Below, in pieces: positions 1 to 9,567 of a DNA stretch of 64,000 bases. How positions within the stretch are numbered: position 1 is the first letter of the stretch; each line of letters starts with the position of its first letter. The position numbers were made by a program, and so were the translations under genes. This stretch comes from Methanobrevibacter sp. TMH8 (GTDB lineage: Archaea > Methanobacteriota > Methanobacteria > Methanobacteriales > Methanobacteriaceae): NCBI RefSeq assembly GCF_020148105.1, contig NZ_JAHLZE010000022.1, forward strand, positions 1 to 64,000, written 5' to 3'. A model generated the notes under the pieces. The model saw nothing but the letters and a program-made list of their open reading frames with translations, had not been told where the DNA came from and searched no databases.

Positions 1-40
1 AATTTACTTCGTTTAACTTCAATTAAACGAAGTTAATTTT
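1..40. terminator. Palindromic stem-loop followed by a T-run
   Basis: An 11-bp perfect inverted repeat (6-16 and 23-33, loop of 6) is followed by a short T-run (37-42). It looks like a transcription terminator for a gene left of the window. A second, weaker stem (59-63 with 73-77) is followed by six Ts at 78-83. Confidence 0.5.
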
Positions 41-83
41 TTGGAGTGAATATATTTACTCTTCTTAATGTAAAGAGTTTTTT

Positions 84-504
84 CAAAATTAATTGTGTAT
101 AAAGGGAATGTTTTATTAGATTTTTTTTAGTTATGATGTATCTTTTATATAATGATGAAAAAGTTATCAATAAAATTATTATATTATTTTTTTGAGTAGC
201 TTTTTCATGATTATATAAGATTAGATAGAGCTATTATACAATGATATTTGGGTAAATGCTCTTTTTTAATGTAAAATTATAATAGGTATGATAACTTTTA
301 TGGAGAGCTATTATAATTTATGCATTAATTCTGGTTTTATTAATCAAAAAATTTGTAAATGTGATTATTAAAAAGGATAAATGAGATCTTATTAAGAATT
401 TTTCATGATATTATCACCCCTTTTTAAATTCTTTTTTAGGGACTATTTTATTCTTTTTTATTCACATTTTAGAATTTAAAATATATATTTAATCCCATTA
501 AAAT
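84..504. other. Noncoding spacer before the adhesin gene
   Basis: No gene is seen. Two diverged direct repeats are visible: the word CTCTT..TTAATGTAAA occurs near 59-74 and again near 259-276, and GAGCTATTATA occurs near 226 and 305. They suggest an old local duplication upstream of the surface-protein gene. Confidence 0.4.
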
Positions 505-510
505 GGGGAG

Positions 511-2772
511 GTGAATAAAATTTTAAAAAACAAAAAGATAATAATTCACATGTTAATTATAGCAAGTATTATTTTATCAGCTGTAATTAGTTTGCAAACT
601 GGATTTGCAGCTACTACAAACATTAATAACACAACCAGTGGTGGAATAAGTGGTGCATTAAGTATTTCAAGCTCTGGTGACATAATAGAACTTGACGAAG
701 GAATATACAAAGGTAATAACAATACTAATATAACGATTAACAAAAACATCACAATTCAAGGAAAAACCAAAGACAAAGTCATACTCGATGCACAAGGACT
801 ATCAAGAATATTCAGGGTAAATAGTAATCAAAATATTACTTTTATAAATATAACATTTATCAATGGTAGAAATTCATTGGGAGGAGCTATTTACGGAGGA
901 CCCTCAAGTAACGCTCTAATATTAACATTTGTTGATTGTGCATTCACAAACAATTCAGCAACTAACACAACTGCTATAGATGGTAATGGTGGTGTAATTT
1001 GTACTGATACAAATTCCACAATAATTCTGATTGGATGTGAATTTAATAATAATAGTGCTACAAAAGATGGTGGTGTAATTTACACCTACTATGGTAATGT
1101 GGATATATTTGATTCTAATTTCATTAATAACACTGCAAATAGGGGTGGTGCAATTTTTATATTAGGTGGTAATACTACTGTTATTGAATCAAATTTTTCA
1201 TATAATACTGCAACTGATTCTGCTGGTGCACTTGCTGTTCTTTACAATAAAGCGATTATAATTGACTCTAATTTTACTAACAATACTGCAACAAGTCGTG
1301 GCGGTGCAGTCATCTTAAGTGGTAGTTCTAGGTCTATTATTAAAGATAGTAATTTCATTAATAACACTGCGGGATCTACTGGTGGTGTGTTATATATTGG
1401 CACTAGTCATCATGTTATTGTATCTAGCTCTAATTTTATTAACAATAATGCTGGTGCTGGTGGTGCGATATTTAATGATTGTGGTGATAATTTCACTGTA
1501 AATAATTCAAATTTCACAGAGAATAAAGCTACTATTGGTGGTGCAATTTATCAAAATTATGGTAATGATATGAATGTGTTTGATTCTATTTTCACTAATA
1601 ATATTGCAAATAATTCCATAATTTTTATTTCTGAGGGTAGTAATGGAACTATTACTGGTAGTAATGTTTCAAATAATGCTGGTAATGGGATTATTATTAA
1701 TGGAGGTAACTTTACTATAACTGATAATGTTATTAATGATAATGATGGTGATGGTATAATTAATAAGGGTAATGTTACTGTTGAGAATAATAATGTTTCT
1801 GGTAATTTTGGAGGAGATATTGTTAATGCTGGTGATATTAATGGTTTAGGAAGTGTTAATAATATTCAGTTAGATTTAGCTATTAATATTAGTGTTTTAT
1901 ATAATAAAGTTACTATAATGGTCAAAGCTACTGATAAATGGGGTAATGTTATTGTTGGAAGACTTATTAGTTTCTATGTTAATGGAAAATTAGTAGGATC
2001 TTCAATAACCAATAGTGAAGGTATTGCTGAGTTTGTCTATACTGCTTCAGCTTCAGGAACATACAATATTCTCTCCACAATGAATGAATCTGATGAATCT
2101 GATACTTTTATTACAAGAATCTATTCAGCAAATACCAGTACAATAGCTAAGGTAGTATTAGAAAAAGATACTGTTATAACAGTTTCTGCTCCAACTATTA
2201 ATGAAGGTAAGAAAACTAACATAAAAGTAACCTTAAAAGACATAAATGGAAATATTCTCAAAGGCAAAAAAGTTTCATTGAAAATCAATGGAAAAACATA
2301 CACTGCAACAACTAACAATAAAGGAATAGCTGTATTTAAGATAGTTGGTTTAAAAGGTGGAAAATATAATTTAATAGCTAAATTTGGAGGAGACAACAAT
2401 TACAAATCTTCAACAACTAAAGTGGTGCAGAAAGTCAATGCTAAATCTAATTTAGGAATTGTATCAATTAAAGAATTATCTGTTAATAAAAGATTATCTA
2501 CTTGTAAGGTCATAATAGCTAATAAAGGGAGTTTAAAATCTAAATCTACTGTTTTAGCTCTTTTCCATATGAGAAACGGAGTTAAAATCAAAACCAAATA
2601 CATCAAAATCAAATCAATAGCTCCAGGAAAGAAAATATCAATAATCGTCAGCTACTTCCCAGACAGAGCAAATCACAGATACTGCATAGCCCACTTCCAA
2701 ATCGATCCCAAAAACAAAAATAAAGAAATATTATTAGCTAACAACAAAAAATCAATTAGCCTAAAACACTAA
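511..2772 (+). CDS. Adhesin-like surface protein (beta-helix repeats, Ig-like domains, CARDB-like C-terminus)
   Basis: A secreted or cell-surface protein of 753 residues, of the adhesin-like class expanded in Methanobrevibacter and Methanosphaera. An N-terminal hydrophobic signal segment (about 13-34) precedes some 400 residues of degenerate repeats of the type S-N-F-x-N-N-x-A with Gly-Gly-A/V-I/L turns, which is the signature of a right-handed parallel beta-helix. Then come two Ig-like domains (about 450-640) and a C-terminal CARDB-like domain (about 645-750). No C-terminal membrane anchor is visible. Many N-x-S/T sequons suggest glycosylation. The binding partner cannot be told from sequence. 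The start is uncertain: GTG at 511 lies inside the perfect ribosome binding site GGGGAGGTGA (505-514), so translation may start at ATT 520 (spacing 5) or at ATG 550. A strong terminator hairpin follows the stop codon. Confidence 0.85.
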   Translation: MNKILKNKKIIIHMLIIASIILSAVISLQTGFAATTNINNTTSGGISGALSISSSGDIIELDEGIYKGNNNTNITINKNITIQGKTKDKVILDAQGLSRIFRVNSNQNITFINITFINGRNSLGGAIYGGPSSNALILTFVDCAFTNNSATNTTAIDGNGGVICTDTNSTIILIGCEFNNNSATKDGGVIYTYYGNVDIFDSNFINNTANRGGAIFILGGNTTVIESNFSYNTATDSAGALAVLYNKAIIIDSNFTNNTATSRGGAVILSGSSRSIIKDSNFINNTAGSTGGVLYIGTSHHVIVSSSNFINNNAGAGGAIFNDCGDNFTVNNSNFTENKATIGGAIYQNYGNDMNVFDSIFTNNIANNSIIFISEGSNGTITGSNVSNNAGNGIIINGGNFTITDNVINDNDGDGIINKGNVTVENNNVSGNFGGDIVNAGDINGLGSVNNIQLDLAINISVLYNKVTIMVKATDKWGNVIVGRLISFYVNGKLVGSSITNSEGIAEFVYTASASGTYNILSTMNESDESDTFITRIYSANTSTIAKVVLEKDTVITVSAPTINEGKKTNIKVTLKDINGNILKGKKVSLKINGKTYTATTNNKGIAVFKIVGLKGGKYNLIAKFGGDNNYKSSTTKVVQKVNAKSNLGIVSIKELSVNKRLSTCKVIIANKGSLKSKSTVLALFHMRNGVKIKTKYIKIKSIAPGKKISIIVSYFPDRANHRYCIAHFQIDPKNKNKEILLANNKKSISLKH

Positions 2773-2786
2773 AAAACAAAACAATT

Positions 2787-2818
2787 AAAGGATAAATTAA
2801 CCCTTTATCCTTTTTTAT
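2787..2818 (+). terminator. Terminator hairpin after the adhesin-like gene
   Basis: A perfect 10-bp stem (2787-2796 with 2804-2813, loop 7) runs into a T-rich tract. It begins 15 bases after the adhesin stop codon. Confidence 0.7.
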
Positions 2819-2897
2819 TTATTTTTAATATTTTCAATATTTTTATTATTTTCATAATTATTCTTTTTATTTTTTATTATTTTTAATTCCAAAACTT

Positions 2898-3296
2898 TTA
2901 ATTTTCTATTTTAATAGAATTTGAATTAGGAAGTATTATTTCCATTGTTGATTTGAATTCTGTAACAGTTCCAACTACTTTAACTTTATTATTCTCAAAA
3001 CTTTTCAAATCAATTCCTGCTTCTTGAAACTCAGCTATTGTAGATTCAAATATCATTATAGTTATTCGACCTGTTCCATCATTTAGTGTCATGAAATAGC
3101 TTTTTCCAGTAGAAGATTTTTTTACACTTTCAATTACTCCATTAATAGTTACATCTTCGTCTATCATGCCTCTATCAATATCTTTTACTAATGCTTCTTT
3201 AGGTGATATATCTCCTGCAAATATAATCATTCCAACTAGTCCTATAAGTGTTGTTATTAAAGCTATTTTGAATATTTTTCCATCTGTAATTTCCAT
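2898..3296 (-). CDS. Membrane-anchored OB-fold protein
   Basis: A 132-residue protein with one N-terminal transmembrane segment (about 9-27), followed by a compact OB-fold nucleic-acid-binding-like domain (about 46-128). The strand pattern D-V-T-I-N-G-V-I, Y-F-M-T-L-N-D-G-T-G and K-V-K-V-V-G-T-V is typical of tRNA-anticodon-type or RPA/Stn1-like OB folds. The OB domain probably faces outside, or the protein is a membrane-tethered binding protein; its ligand is unknown. The start is supported by AAGGT eight bases upstream of ATG. It stands alone, convergent with the adhesin-like gene. Function beyond the fold cannot be assigned. Confidence 0.65.
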   Translation of the reverse strand: MEITDGKIFKIALITTLIGLVGMIIFAGDISPKEALVKDIDRGMIDEDVTINGVIESVKKSSTGKSYFMTLNDGTGRITIMIFESTIAEFQEAGIDLKSFENNKVKVVGTVTEFKSTMEIILPNSNSIKIEN

Positions 3297-3762
3297 TTAA
3301 AGACCTTTTTTCTTAATCATTTTTTATTTTTATTTATTATTCTTATTTTTGTTCTTATTGTTCTTATTATCTAATGTTTTAGTTTTTATATATATTTTTA
3401 TATATAAATTTTCCTTATTTTTCAATATAAAATTTATTTTAGTCTTTAAAATTGTTTTAAGATGATTATATTATGTTGATTATGTAAAATTATCATATAA
3501 TTCAATAATTGATTATTTACTTAAATATTGATTTATAAAAAAATAGTGTAAAAATAATTTATAAAAGTTATAAAAAGCTGAATTTGATAATTATAATTGA
3601 TTATAATTGATTATAATTGGTTATAATTGATAATATTTGATAATAATTTTTAAAATAAATTATAAAATAAATAAAGATATTTAATTTAGTAAATGAAGAA
3701 AAAGTAAATTAATAAAAAAATAAATATAATAAATATATTATAGTTTAAAGGAAAAAACAGTT
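3297..3762. other. AT-rich spacer
   Basis: No gene is seen. A short direct repeat of the decamer GATTATAATT occurs several times near 3590-3630. The 3' end probably holds the terminator of the ligase gene and the 5' end the promoter of the OB-fold gene. Confidence 0.3.
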
Positions 3763-5415
3763 TTAACCTTTAAACATAGATTTCAAACGATCAACAGTGT
3801 CTATATCTCTTAGACCTTTGTCTTCTCGGATTCTTTTTACCACTGGGAAACGGAGTGAATATCCAGCTTCGTATTCTGGGCTTTTCACGATTTCACTATA
3901 AGCTATCTCAAGGATTATTCGTGGTTCAACTTCTATTTTAGTTCCTTTTGATACAATCTTATATTTGTTCATCAGTTCTGTTAATTCAGCTAATGTTTCG
4001 TCATCTAATCCAGTAGCTACATGTGCTACTGTTTTTAATTGTTCATTATCATCTTGTAGTGCTACTTTATAAGATCCAATAAAGTTAGCTCTTTTACCAA
4101 CACCATAAGTACCACCGACTACAACAACATCAAGTGTTTCAGGTTCTGCTTTAAACTTCAACATCTTTTTCCCTCGGATGCCTGGTATGTATGGTTCTTT
4201 TGGATTTTTTATCATTATTCCTTCATGACCTTCAGCTATTGATTCATTGAACAAATCTTCAGCATCTTGAATATTTTCTGGTCTAGCTTTAAGCATTGTA
4301 GAGAGATTAATTTGCTCACTACTTGTATCAACAATTTCTTCAAGAGCTTTTCTTCTCATGGCTAATGGTTCATCAATCATTGGTTTTTTAAAGTAAAGAA
4401 GATCAAAAAGATAGAGTTTAAGTGGAACATCTTCTATAGCTTTTTCAATATTATATTTCCTTCTTACTCTTTGTAGCATATATTGGAATGAAATTGGCTT
4501 ATTGTCTTTTGTAGCTATTATTTCTCCCTCTGCAATGAAATCTTCATCTGGAAATGCGTTTCTAATATAATTTATCATTTCTGGAATAGCTTTACTGATG
4601 TTTTCAAGCCGTCTGGTAAATAAATTTATTTCATCTCCTTTTTTATGGATTTGAGTTCTTATTCCATCATATTTTGTTTCACAAATCGCTTCACCCATTT
4701 CTTCTATACTTACTTCTATTCCATCTGAAAGTTGAGCTAACATTGGTTTTACAGGTTTGCCTGGTGAAAGGTTAAGTTTTTTAAGACCTTCTTCACCTTC
4801 TTCTTTAGCTACTCGAGCTACTAATCCTAAATCATTTGTTAGCATATGGGCACGATCAGCTATAGATTTTTCTACATCAAAAGCTTGTGAAATAGCATCT
4901 CTAACTATTCCTTCACCAACACCAATTCTAAGCTCTTCAATAATCGTCCTAGCTATATATTTAGCTTCAGTACCTGTTGCTGATGATAAAAGTTCCAAGA
5001 CAATGGCGATTTTACGAGAAGTGGATCTGTCTCCAGATATTTTAGCTAACTTTCTAAGATTTGTAAAGACAAAATCAATTTCAAGGGGTTTTGAAAAGAA
5101 AGTTGTTTGGGCTTTTTTGTTGTATAATTTTTCAGCAGCCCCTCCTATATCTCCTTGTTCCCTTACCTGATCTTCTACATTACTTACTGATACTCCTACA
5201 ACATTAGCTATTGCTTTCATAAGTAATTTATCTGCAAGACCTTGTTCTTCTTCACTCCAAGGAGGGAATACTGTACCAAGTGACATTAAAACAACTTCAG
5301 GAAGTGTTTCTTCATCTACTTCTTTAAAAAATTCAGCTAAGATAGCTGTTTTTTCTAATCTTTTGGTTGTTGCAGCTATTGCTTCGTATACATCAACTAG
5401 TTTTTGATATTTCAT
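3763..5415 (-). CDS. lig: ATP-dependent DNA ligase
   Basis: This enzyme seals nicks in replication and repair using ATP and Mg2+. The 550-residue length matches archaeal replicative ligases. Residues 1 to about 210 form the N-terminal DNA-binding domain. The adenylation domain carries motif I K-Y-D-G-I-R near residue 250, with the lysine that becomes adenylated, then the F-I-A-E-G-E-I motif (III), E-G-I-M-I-K (IV) and the L-K-F-K motif (V). The C-terminal OB domain (about 430-550) includes the final R-F-P-V-V-K-R-I-R-E-D-K region. The start has only a weak upstream GATGAT-like site. It stands alone on the minus strand. Confidence 0.95.
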   Translation of the reverse strand: MKYQKLVDVYEAIAATTKRLEKTAILAEFFKEVDEETLPEVVLMSLGTVFPPWSEEEQGLADKLLMKAIANVVGVSVSNVEDQVREQGDIGGAAEKLYNKKAQTTFFSKPLEIDFVFTNLRKLAKISGDRSTSRKIAIVLELLSSATGTEAKYIARTIIEELRIGVGEGIVRDAISQAFDVEKSIADRAHMLTNDLGLVARVAKEEGEEGLKKLNLSPGKPVKPMLAQLSDGIEVSIEEMGEAICETKYDGIRTQIHKKGDEINLFTRRLENISKAIPEMINYIRNAFPDEDFIAEGEIIATKDNKPISFQYMLQRVRRKYNIEKAIEDVPLKLYLFDLLYFKKPMIDEPLAMRRKALEEIVDTSSEQINLSTMLKARPENIQDAEDLFNESIAEGHEGIMIKNPKEPYIPGIRGKKMLKFKAEPETLDVVVVGGTYGVGKRANFIGSYKVALQDDNEQLKTVAHVATGLDDETLAELTELMNKYKIVSKGTKIEVEPRIILEIAYSEIVKSPEYEAGYSLRFPVVKRIREDKGLRDIDTVDRLKSMFKG

Positions 5416-5668
5416 TGTATCATTCTTATTAAAGGTTTAATTAAAGGTTTAATTAATAATTTTTTAATAGCTTAAACATTTATACTAATAAAATATTGTT
5501 TTATTCAATATTTATTTATTTCCAAAATATCTATTTATTTCTAATATATCTGAAATTTATTTAAAAATAATAGGAATATTAGAAATATCAGAAATATTAA
5601 GAATATTAAGAATTGGGAATATGGGAATTATTAAAAATTATTAAAAAATATTAAAAATAATAAAGATA

Positions 5669-5724
5669 CTAAAATATCTAAAATATCTAAAATATCTAAA
5701 ATATTTAAAATATTTAAAATATCA
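5669..5724. repeat. 9-bp tandem repeat, about 6 copies
   Basis: The unit CTAAAATAT (later TTAAAATAT) is repeated about six times. It lies in the 546-bp spacer between the ligase gene and the mgtA upstream region; the rest of 5416-5820 is AT-rich with no gene seen. Confidence 0.6.
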
Positions 5725-5824
5725 GATTTATATGTTTATTATATACTAGTGTTGTTATTCTTTAAAATAAAAAGAAAAAATTAGTGGTCTTTTAGGTTTA
5801 GAACGTTTATTCTAGATTGTTTGT

Positions 5825-5845
5825 TCGGGTAAGGTTTATATAGGG
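5825..5845 (+). promoter_or_regulatory. Strong archaeal BRE/TATA promoter
   Basis: The sequence GGGTAAGG (BRE-like) is followed by TTTATATA (about 5835-5842). By the usual archaeal spacing, transcription should start near 5865. This is one of the clearest promoters in the window and drives the segment with the 43-codon ORF at 5963. Confidence 0.6.
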
Positions 5846-5962
5846 GCATATATAAATTAAATCTGTTCATGTATTAAATATTTATAATAAAACAATGTAT
5901 TAACATTTTTTAGAATAATATATGAGCATTTTTTAAAATTAAAAATTTATTAAGGTGAAGAA

Positions 5963-6094
5963 ATGGAAGAAAAAAGCGTCGTTGACATAGAAGATCCCAA
6001 TCTATTGGGTAATTTAAAAAATGTCAAGTTTAATTCTTGTTTTTCAAGCTTAGTCTTCATTTCTTTGAATTACCCAATTGAAACAGTTAAATAA
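5963..6094 (+). CDS. Putative 43-residue leader peptide upstream of the Mg2+ ATPase
   Basis: A short ORF with AAGGTGA four bases before ATG, downstream of the strong promoter at 5835. The product begins with the acidic stretch M-E-E-K-S-V-V-D-I-E-D-P and has no recognisable domain. Its coding region contains an 11-bp inverted repeat (6004-6014 with 6068-6078, extendable to about 15 pairs), which would fold most of the ORF into one long hairpin. A 7-bp hairpin with a T-run (6087-6119) overlaps its stop codon. It could be a regulatory leader of mgtA, a small stand-alone gene or chance. I infer a leader because of its place; nothing in the peptide proves it. Confidence 0.4.
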   Translation: MEEKSVVDIEDPNLLGNLKNVKFNSCFSSLVFISLNYPIETVK

Positions 6095-6119
6095 ATTTAC
6101 AATTGTCTATTTAATTTTT
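6087..6119 (+). terminator. Terminator- or attenuator-like hairpin
   Basis: A perfect 7-bp stem TTAAATA/TATTTAA (6087-6093 with 6108-6114) is followed directly by five Ts. It overlaps the stop codon of the short ORF and could end a transcript of about 250 nt, or act as an attenuator before mgtA. Confidence 0.45.
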
Positions 6120-6208
6120 CTATTCTATTTTATATAAGACTAATTTAGTTTATTTTAGATTTTTAGATTAATTAATGTAATTTTTTATATAAAAATCAAT
6201 AATAAAAC

Positions 6209-6263
6209 CAATATAAAGTCAATATAAGGTCAATATAAAGTTAATATAAAATCAATATAAAAA
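6209..6263. repeat. 11-bp tandem array, 5 units, upstream of mgtA
   Basis: Units of the form CAATATAAAGT occur at 6209, 6220, 6231, 6242 and 6253, with one or two changes each. The period is close to one helical turn, so repeated binding sites on one DNA face are possible. Confidence 0.65.
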
Positions 6264-6363
6264 TCATATGGGAATAATATAGAAATAATAAAATGTTTGT
6301 ATAATTTATCTTTTTTTAGATCTAAATTATATAAATCTAAATTATATAATATTATTTTATATT

Positions 6364-6422
6364 ATTAATTTATACTATTAGTTTATACTATTAGTTTATA
6401 TTATTAGTTTATATTATTAATT
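6364..6422. repeat. 13-bp tandem array, 4 to 5 units, upstream of mgtA
   Basis: Units of the form ATTAGTTTATACT start at 6364, 6377, 6390, 6403 and, partly, 6416. Each contains a TATA-like core. The array ends about 110 bases before the mgtA start codon. Confidence 0.65.
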
Positions 6423-6492
6423 AATTTGTAATATTGATTTATATCTATAGTAAATAGCTAATTTACATTGTTTTTTTAACTGTTATTTTCTA

Positions 6493-6531
6493 TGTCTGAT
6501 TCTTTAGTTTTGAATTAAAAGAGGTCGGACA
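6493..6531 (+). promoter_or_regulatory. Hairpin enclosing the mgtA ribosome binding site
   Basis: TGTCTGA (6493-6499) can pair with TCGGACA (6525-6531), allowing one G-U pair, and TCTTT (6501-6505) with AAAGA (6518-6522) inside it. The stem ends at the base before the mgtA ATG and holds the GAGGT site (6521-6525), so folding would hide it from the ribosome. Confidence 0.45.
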
Positions 6532-9225
6532 ATGAAAAAAATAACAAAATCAAATAAAAAAATAAAAAATGAACAAAGTGAGGCCGCAGTAAGAAGACTT
6601 ATGCGAGCATCTAAATCTAACACAGAAGATGTATTAAAGAAATATAAAACTACCTCTTCTGGCTATGATAAAGCAATGGTCGAAAAGATGAGAAAAAGAT
6701 ATGGTGAAAATACCATATCACACCAAGAAGGAGATTCATTAATAAAAAGAATTTTTAAATCTTTTATAAATCCTTTTACTTTAATACTTATATCTTTGGC
6801 AATTATATCCTTCTTTACAGATTTTTTGATAGTTAGTCCAGCAGATAGAGATCTTACTGCAGTTATAATTGTACTTACAATGGTTGTAATTAGTGGAACA
6901 TTAAGGTTTGTACAAGAAACAAGGTCTAATAATTCTGCAAAAGAACTTGCATCTATGGTTAAAATTACAACTGCAATTGAAAGAAAAGGTTGTGGAAAAA
7001 TAGAGCTTCCTCTTGAAGAAGTTGTAGTTGGAGATATTATTCATTTAGCTGCAGGAGATATGATTCCTGCTGATGTAAGAATTATCTCCTCAAAAGATTT
7101 ATTTCTAAGTCAATCATCATTAACTGGTGAAAGTGAACCTATTGAAAAATTGGTTGAAGATGATAACTTAGGAAAAGAGGGAAAAACATTATTTGACACT
7201 CAAAATTTAGCTTTCATGGGTAGTACTGTAGAAAGTGGTACTGCCAAATGTATTGTCATTGCAGTTGGTAATGAAACTAATTTTGGATCAATGGCACAAA
7301 CCGTCACTGTTAAAAAAGATAAAACAAGTTTTGATAAAGGACTTAACTCTGTTTCATGGTTACTTATTCGTTTCATGGCAGTTATGGTTCCAGTTATATT
7401 TTTTATAAATGGATTTACTAAAGGGGACTGGTTAGAAGCACTTCTATTCGGAATCTCAATTGCTGTAGGGTTGACTCCTGAAATGTTACCAATGATAGTT
7501 ACAACTAACCTTGCAAAAGGTGCTGTTAAGATGGCAAAAAATAATGTCATTGTAAAGAGCTTGAATACAATACAAAACTTTGGTGCGATGGATGTATTAT
7601 GTACTGACAAAACAGGTACATTAACTCAAGATAAAGTTGTTTTAGAGCTTTATTTGGATATTCATGGTAATGAAGATGATAGAATATTAAGACATGCCTT
7701 TTTAAATAGCTATTATCAAACAGGTCTTAAAAATCTAATGGATGCTGCAATATTAGACCATGTTGGTGAGGAAGAAATAAGTCCACTAACAACAAAATAT
7801 ACTAAAGTCGATGAAATACCATTTGATTTTAATCGTAGACGTATGAGTGTTGTTATTAAGGATAAAAGTGAAAAAACTCAGATGATAACAAAAGGAGCAG
7901 TTGAAGAAATGTTAGATATTTCTTCAGTTGTTGAATATAAAGATAAAATAGAACCATTAACTGATGAAATAAGAAATGAAATTTTAGACACTGTAACAGA
8001 ACTAAATAATAAAGGAATGAGAGTTATTGCTGTAGCTCAAAAAAATCACCCCTCTGAAGTAGGTATTTTCTCAGTTGCTGATGAATCTGAAATGTGTTTA
8101 ATGGGATATCTCGCATTTTTAGATCCTCCTAAAGAAAGTGCAAAAGAAGCATTAGAAACTTTAAAAGATAATGGGGTAGATGTTAAGATTTTAAGTGGTG
8201 ATAATGAAGCAGTGACTAGATCTATTTGTAATCAAGTAGGAATCGAACATGAAAATGTTATAAGTGGTGTTGACCTTGAAAAAATGAGTGATGAGGAAGT
8301 ATCATTTGTAGCTACTAACAATAATATCTTTGCTAAGCTTTCACCAAATCAAAAAACAATGTTAGTGTCACATTTACGTGAACAAGATCATGTAGTTGGA
8401 TTTTTAGGAGATGGAATAAATGATGCCGGAGCAATTAATGAATCTGATGTAGGAATTTCTGTTGATACTGCGGTTGATATATCTAAAGAATCAGCAGACA
8501 TTATATTACTTCAAAAAGATCTAATGGTATTAGAACAAGGTGTTATTGAAGGTAGAAGGACTTTTGGAAATATAATAAAGTATATTAAGATGACTGCAAG
8601 TTCAAACTTTGGTAATATGTTTTCAGTATTGGTAGCTAGTATATTCTTACCATTCTTACCTATGCTTCCTTTACAAATATTAATGCTAAATCTAATATAT
8701 GATATTTCTTGTGTTTCATTGCCTTGGGATAGAGTAGATGAAGAATATCTCAAAAAACCAAGAAAATGGGATGCATCATCAATAGGGAAATTCATGATAT
8801 ACATTGGACCAACAAGCTCAGTCTTTGATCTCACTACTTATGCATTGATGTTTTTCATCATTTGTCCAGCTGTTCTCGGTGGAAGCTATGGAACATTAGG
8901 TGTTAGTTCTGTTGCATTTATGGCATTATTTAATGCAGGATGGTTTGTAGAATCATTATGGTCTCAAACCCTTGTTATACATGCATTAAGAACTCCAAAA
9001 CTACCATTTATAGAAAGTAGAGCATCATCAAAGGTAATATTAATCACATGTTTAGGTATTGCCGTAGGAACAATTTTACCATTTACAGGTGTTGGAGCAG
9101 TTTTAGGCATGCTTCCACTTCCATGGTTCTATTTCCCTTGGTTAATAGCTACAATGGTTGGATATATGGCTTTAGCTACTGTGATGAAAAAAGTATTTAT
9201 TAAGAAGTTTGGAGAACTTCATTAA
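6532..9225 (+). CDS. mgtA: Magnesium-translocating P-type ATPase (MgtA/MgtB type, P3B)
   Basis: A membrane pump that uses ATP to import Mg2+. The 897-residue length fits the family. The N-terminal cytoplasmic tail is Lys-rich; M1-M2 follow at about 85-130. The actuator domain has the L-T-G-E-S-E-P motif. M4 carries G-L-T-P-E-M-L-P-M, characteristic of P3B Mg2+ ATPases. The phosphorylated aspartate is D359 in C-T-D-K-T-G-T-L-T, and the hinge is G-D-G-I-N-D-A. Six further C-terminal membrane segments follow. The start ATG has GAGGT six bases upstream. Low-Mg2+ induction is likely by analogy with bacteria, and the structured upstream region (short ORF, hairpins, two tandem arrays) may carry it. 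No mgtC-like gene is adjacent. Confidence 0.93.
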   Translation: MKKITKSNKKIKNEQSEAAVRRLMRASKSNTEDVLKKYKTTSSGYDKAMVEKMRKRYGENTISHQEGDSLIKRIFKSFINPFTLILISLAIISFFTDFLIVSPADRDLTAVIIVLTMVVISGTLRFVQETRSNNSAKELASMVKITTAIERKGCGKIELPLEEVVVGDIIHLAAGDMIPADVRIISSKDLFLSQSSLTGESEPIEKLVEDDNLGKEGKTLFDTQNLAFMGSTVESGTAKCIVIAVGNETNFGSMAQTVTVKKDKTSFDKGLNSVSWLLIRFMAVMVPVIFFINGFTKGDWLEALLFGISIAVGLTPEMLPMIVTTNLAKGAVKMAKNNVIVKSLNTIQNFGAMDVLCTDKTGTLTQDKVVLELYLDIHGNEDDRILRHAFLNSYYQTGLKNLMDAAILDHVGEEEISPLTTKYTKVDEIPFDFNRRRMSVVIKDKSEKTQMITKGAVEEMLDISSVVEYKDKIEPLTDEIRNEILDTVTELNNKGMRVIAVAQKNHPSEVGIFSVADESEMCLMGYLAFLDPPKESAKEALETLKDNGVDVKILSGDNEAVTRSICNQVGIEHENVISGVDLEKMSDEEVSFVATNNNIFAKLSPNQKTMLVSHLREQDHVVGFLGDGINDAGAINESDVGISVDTAVDISKESADIILLQKDLMVLEQGVIEGRRTFGNIIKYIKMTASSNFGNMFSVLVASIFLPFLPMLPLQILMLNLIYDISCVSLPWDRVDEEYLKKPRKWDASSIGKFMIYIGPTSSVFDLTTYALMFFIICPAVLGGSYGTLGVSSVAFMALFNAGWFVESLWSQTLVIHALRTPKLPFIESRASSKVILITCLGIAVGTILPFTGVGAVLGMLPLPWFYFPWLIATMVGYMALATVMKKVFIKKFGELH

Positions 9226-9567
9226 AATATTTATTTTTTATTTCTATTCTATTATTTCTTTTATTTTTTATTTTTATTCTATTATTTTTTATTTTCTTAA
9301 TTTTTTTTTTTTTTTTTTTTAAATTGATTATTTATAATTTTAATTTCAAAATAAATTAAAATAATATAAAATAAGTCAAAATACATTAAAATAAATCTAA
9401 AATACATTTAAAAATAATAATTAGTAATTTTAGTATAAAAATTAATAAAAGATAGAAAAAAATTAATGAAATTTAATAAATTTAATAAATTTAATAAAAA
9501 TTAGAAAAAATAATAAAATAAAATAGTAAAATATAATAAAAAAAGATAAATATTGTGATACTTGGTA
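9226..9567. other. Convergent spacer with T-runs
   Basis: No gene is seen. Just after mgtA come T-rich runs, including an uninterrupted run of about 21 Ts near 9300-9320, which would act as an archaeal oligo-T terminator for mgtA. The remainder is A-rich and probably serves the convergent redox gene. Confidence 0.4.

Noticed and set aside
4757-5170. 137-codon open frame on the plus strand
   Set aside because: It lies wholly antisense to the DNA ligase gene, has no ribosome binding site and a composition that mirrors the ligase codons.
6004-6078. Inverted repeat as an insertion-sequence end
   Set aside because: There is no transposase, no flanking target duplication, and both arms lie within one short ORF; an RNA hairpin is the simpler reading.
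9297-9320. Poly-T run as an assembly artefact or special signal
   Set aside because: A run of about 21 Ts after mgtA fits an ordinary archaeal oligo-T terminator in such AT-rich DNA.
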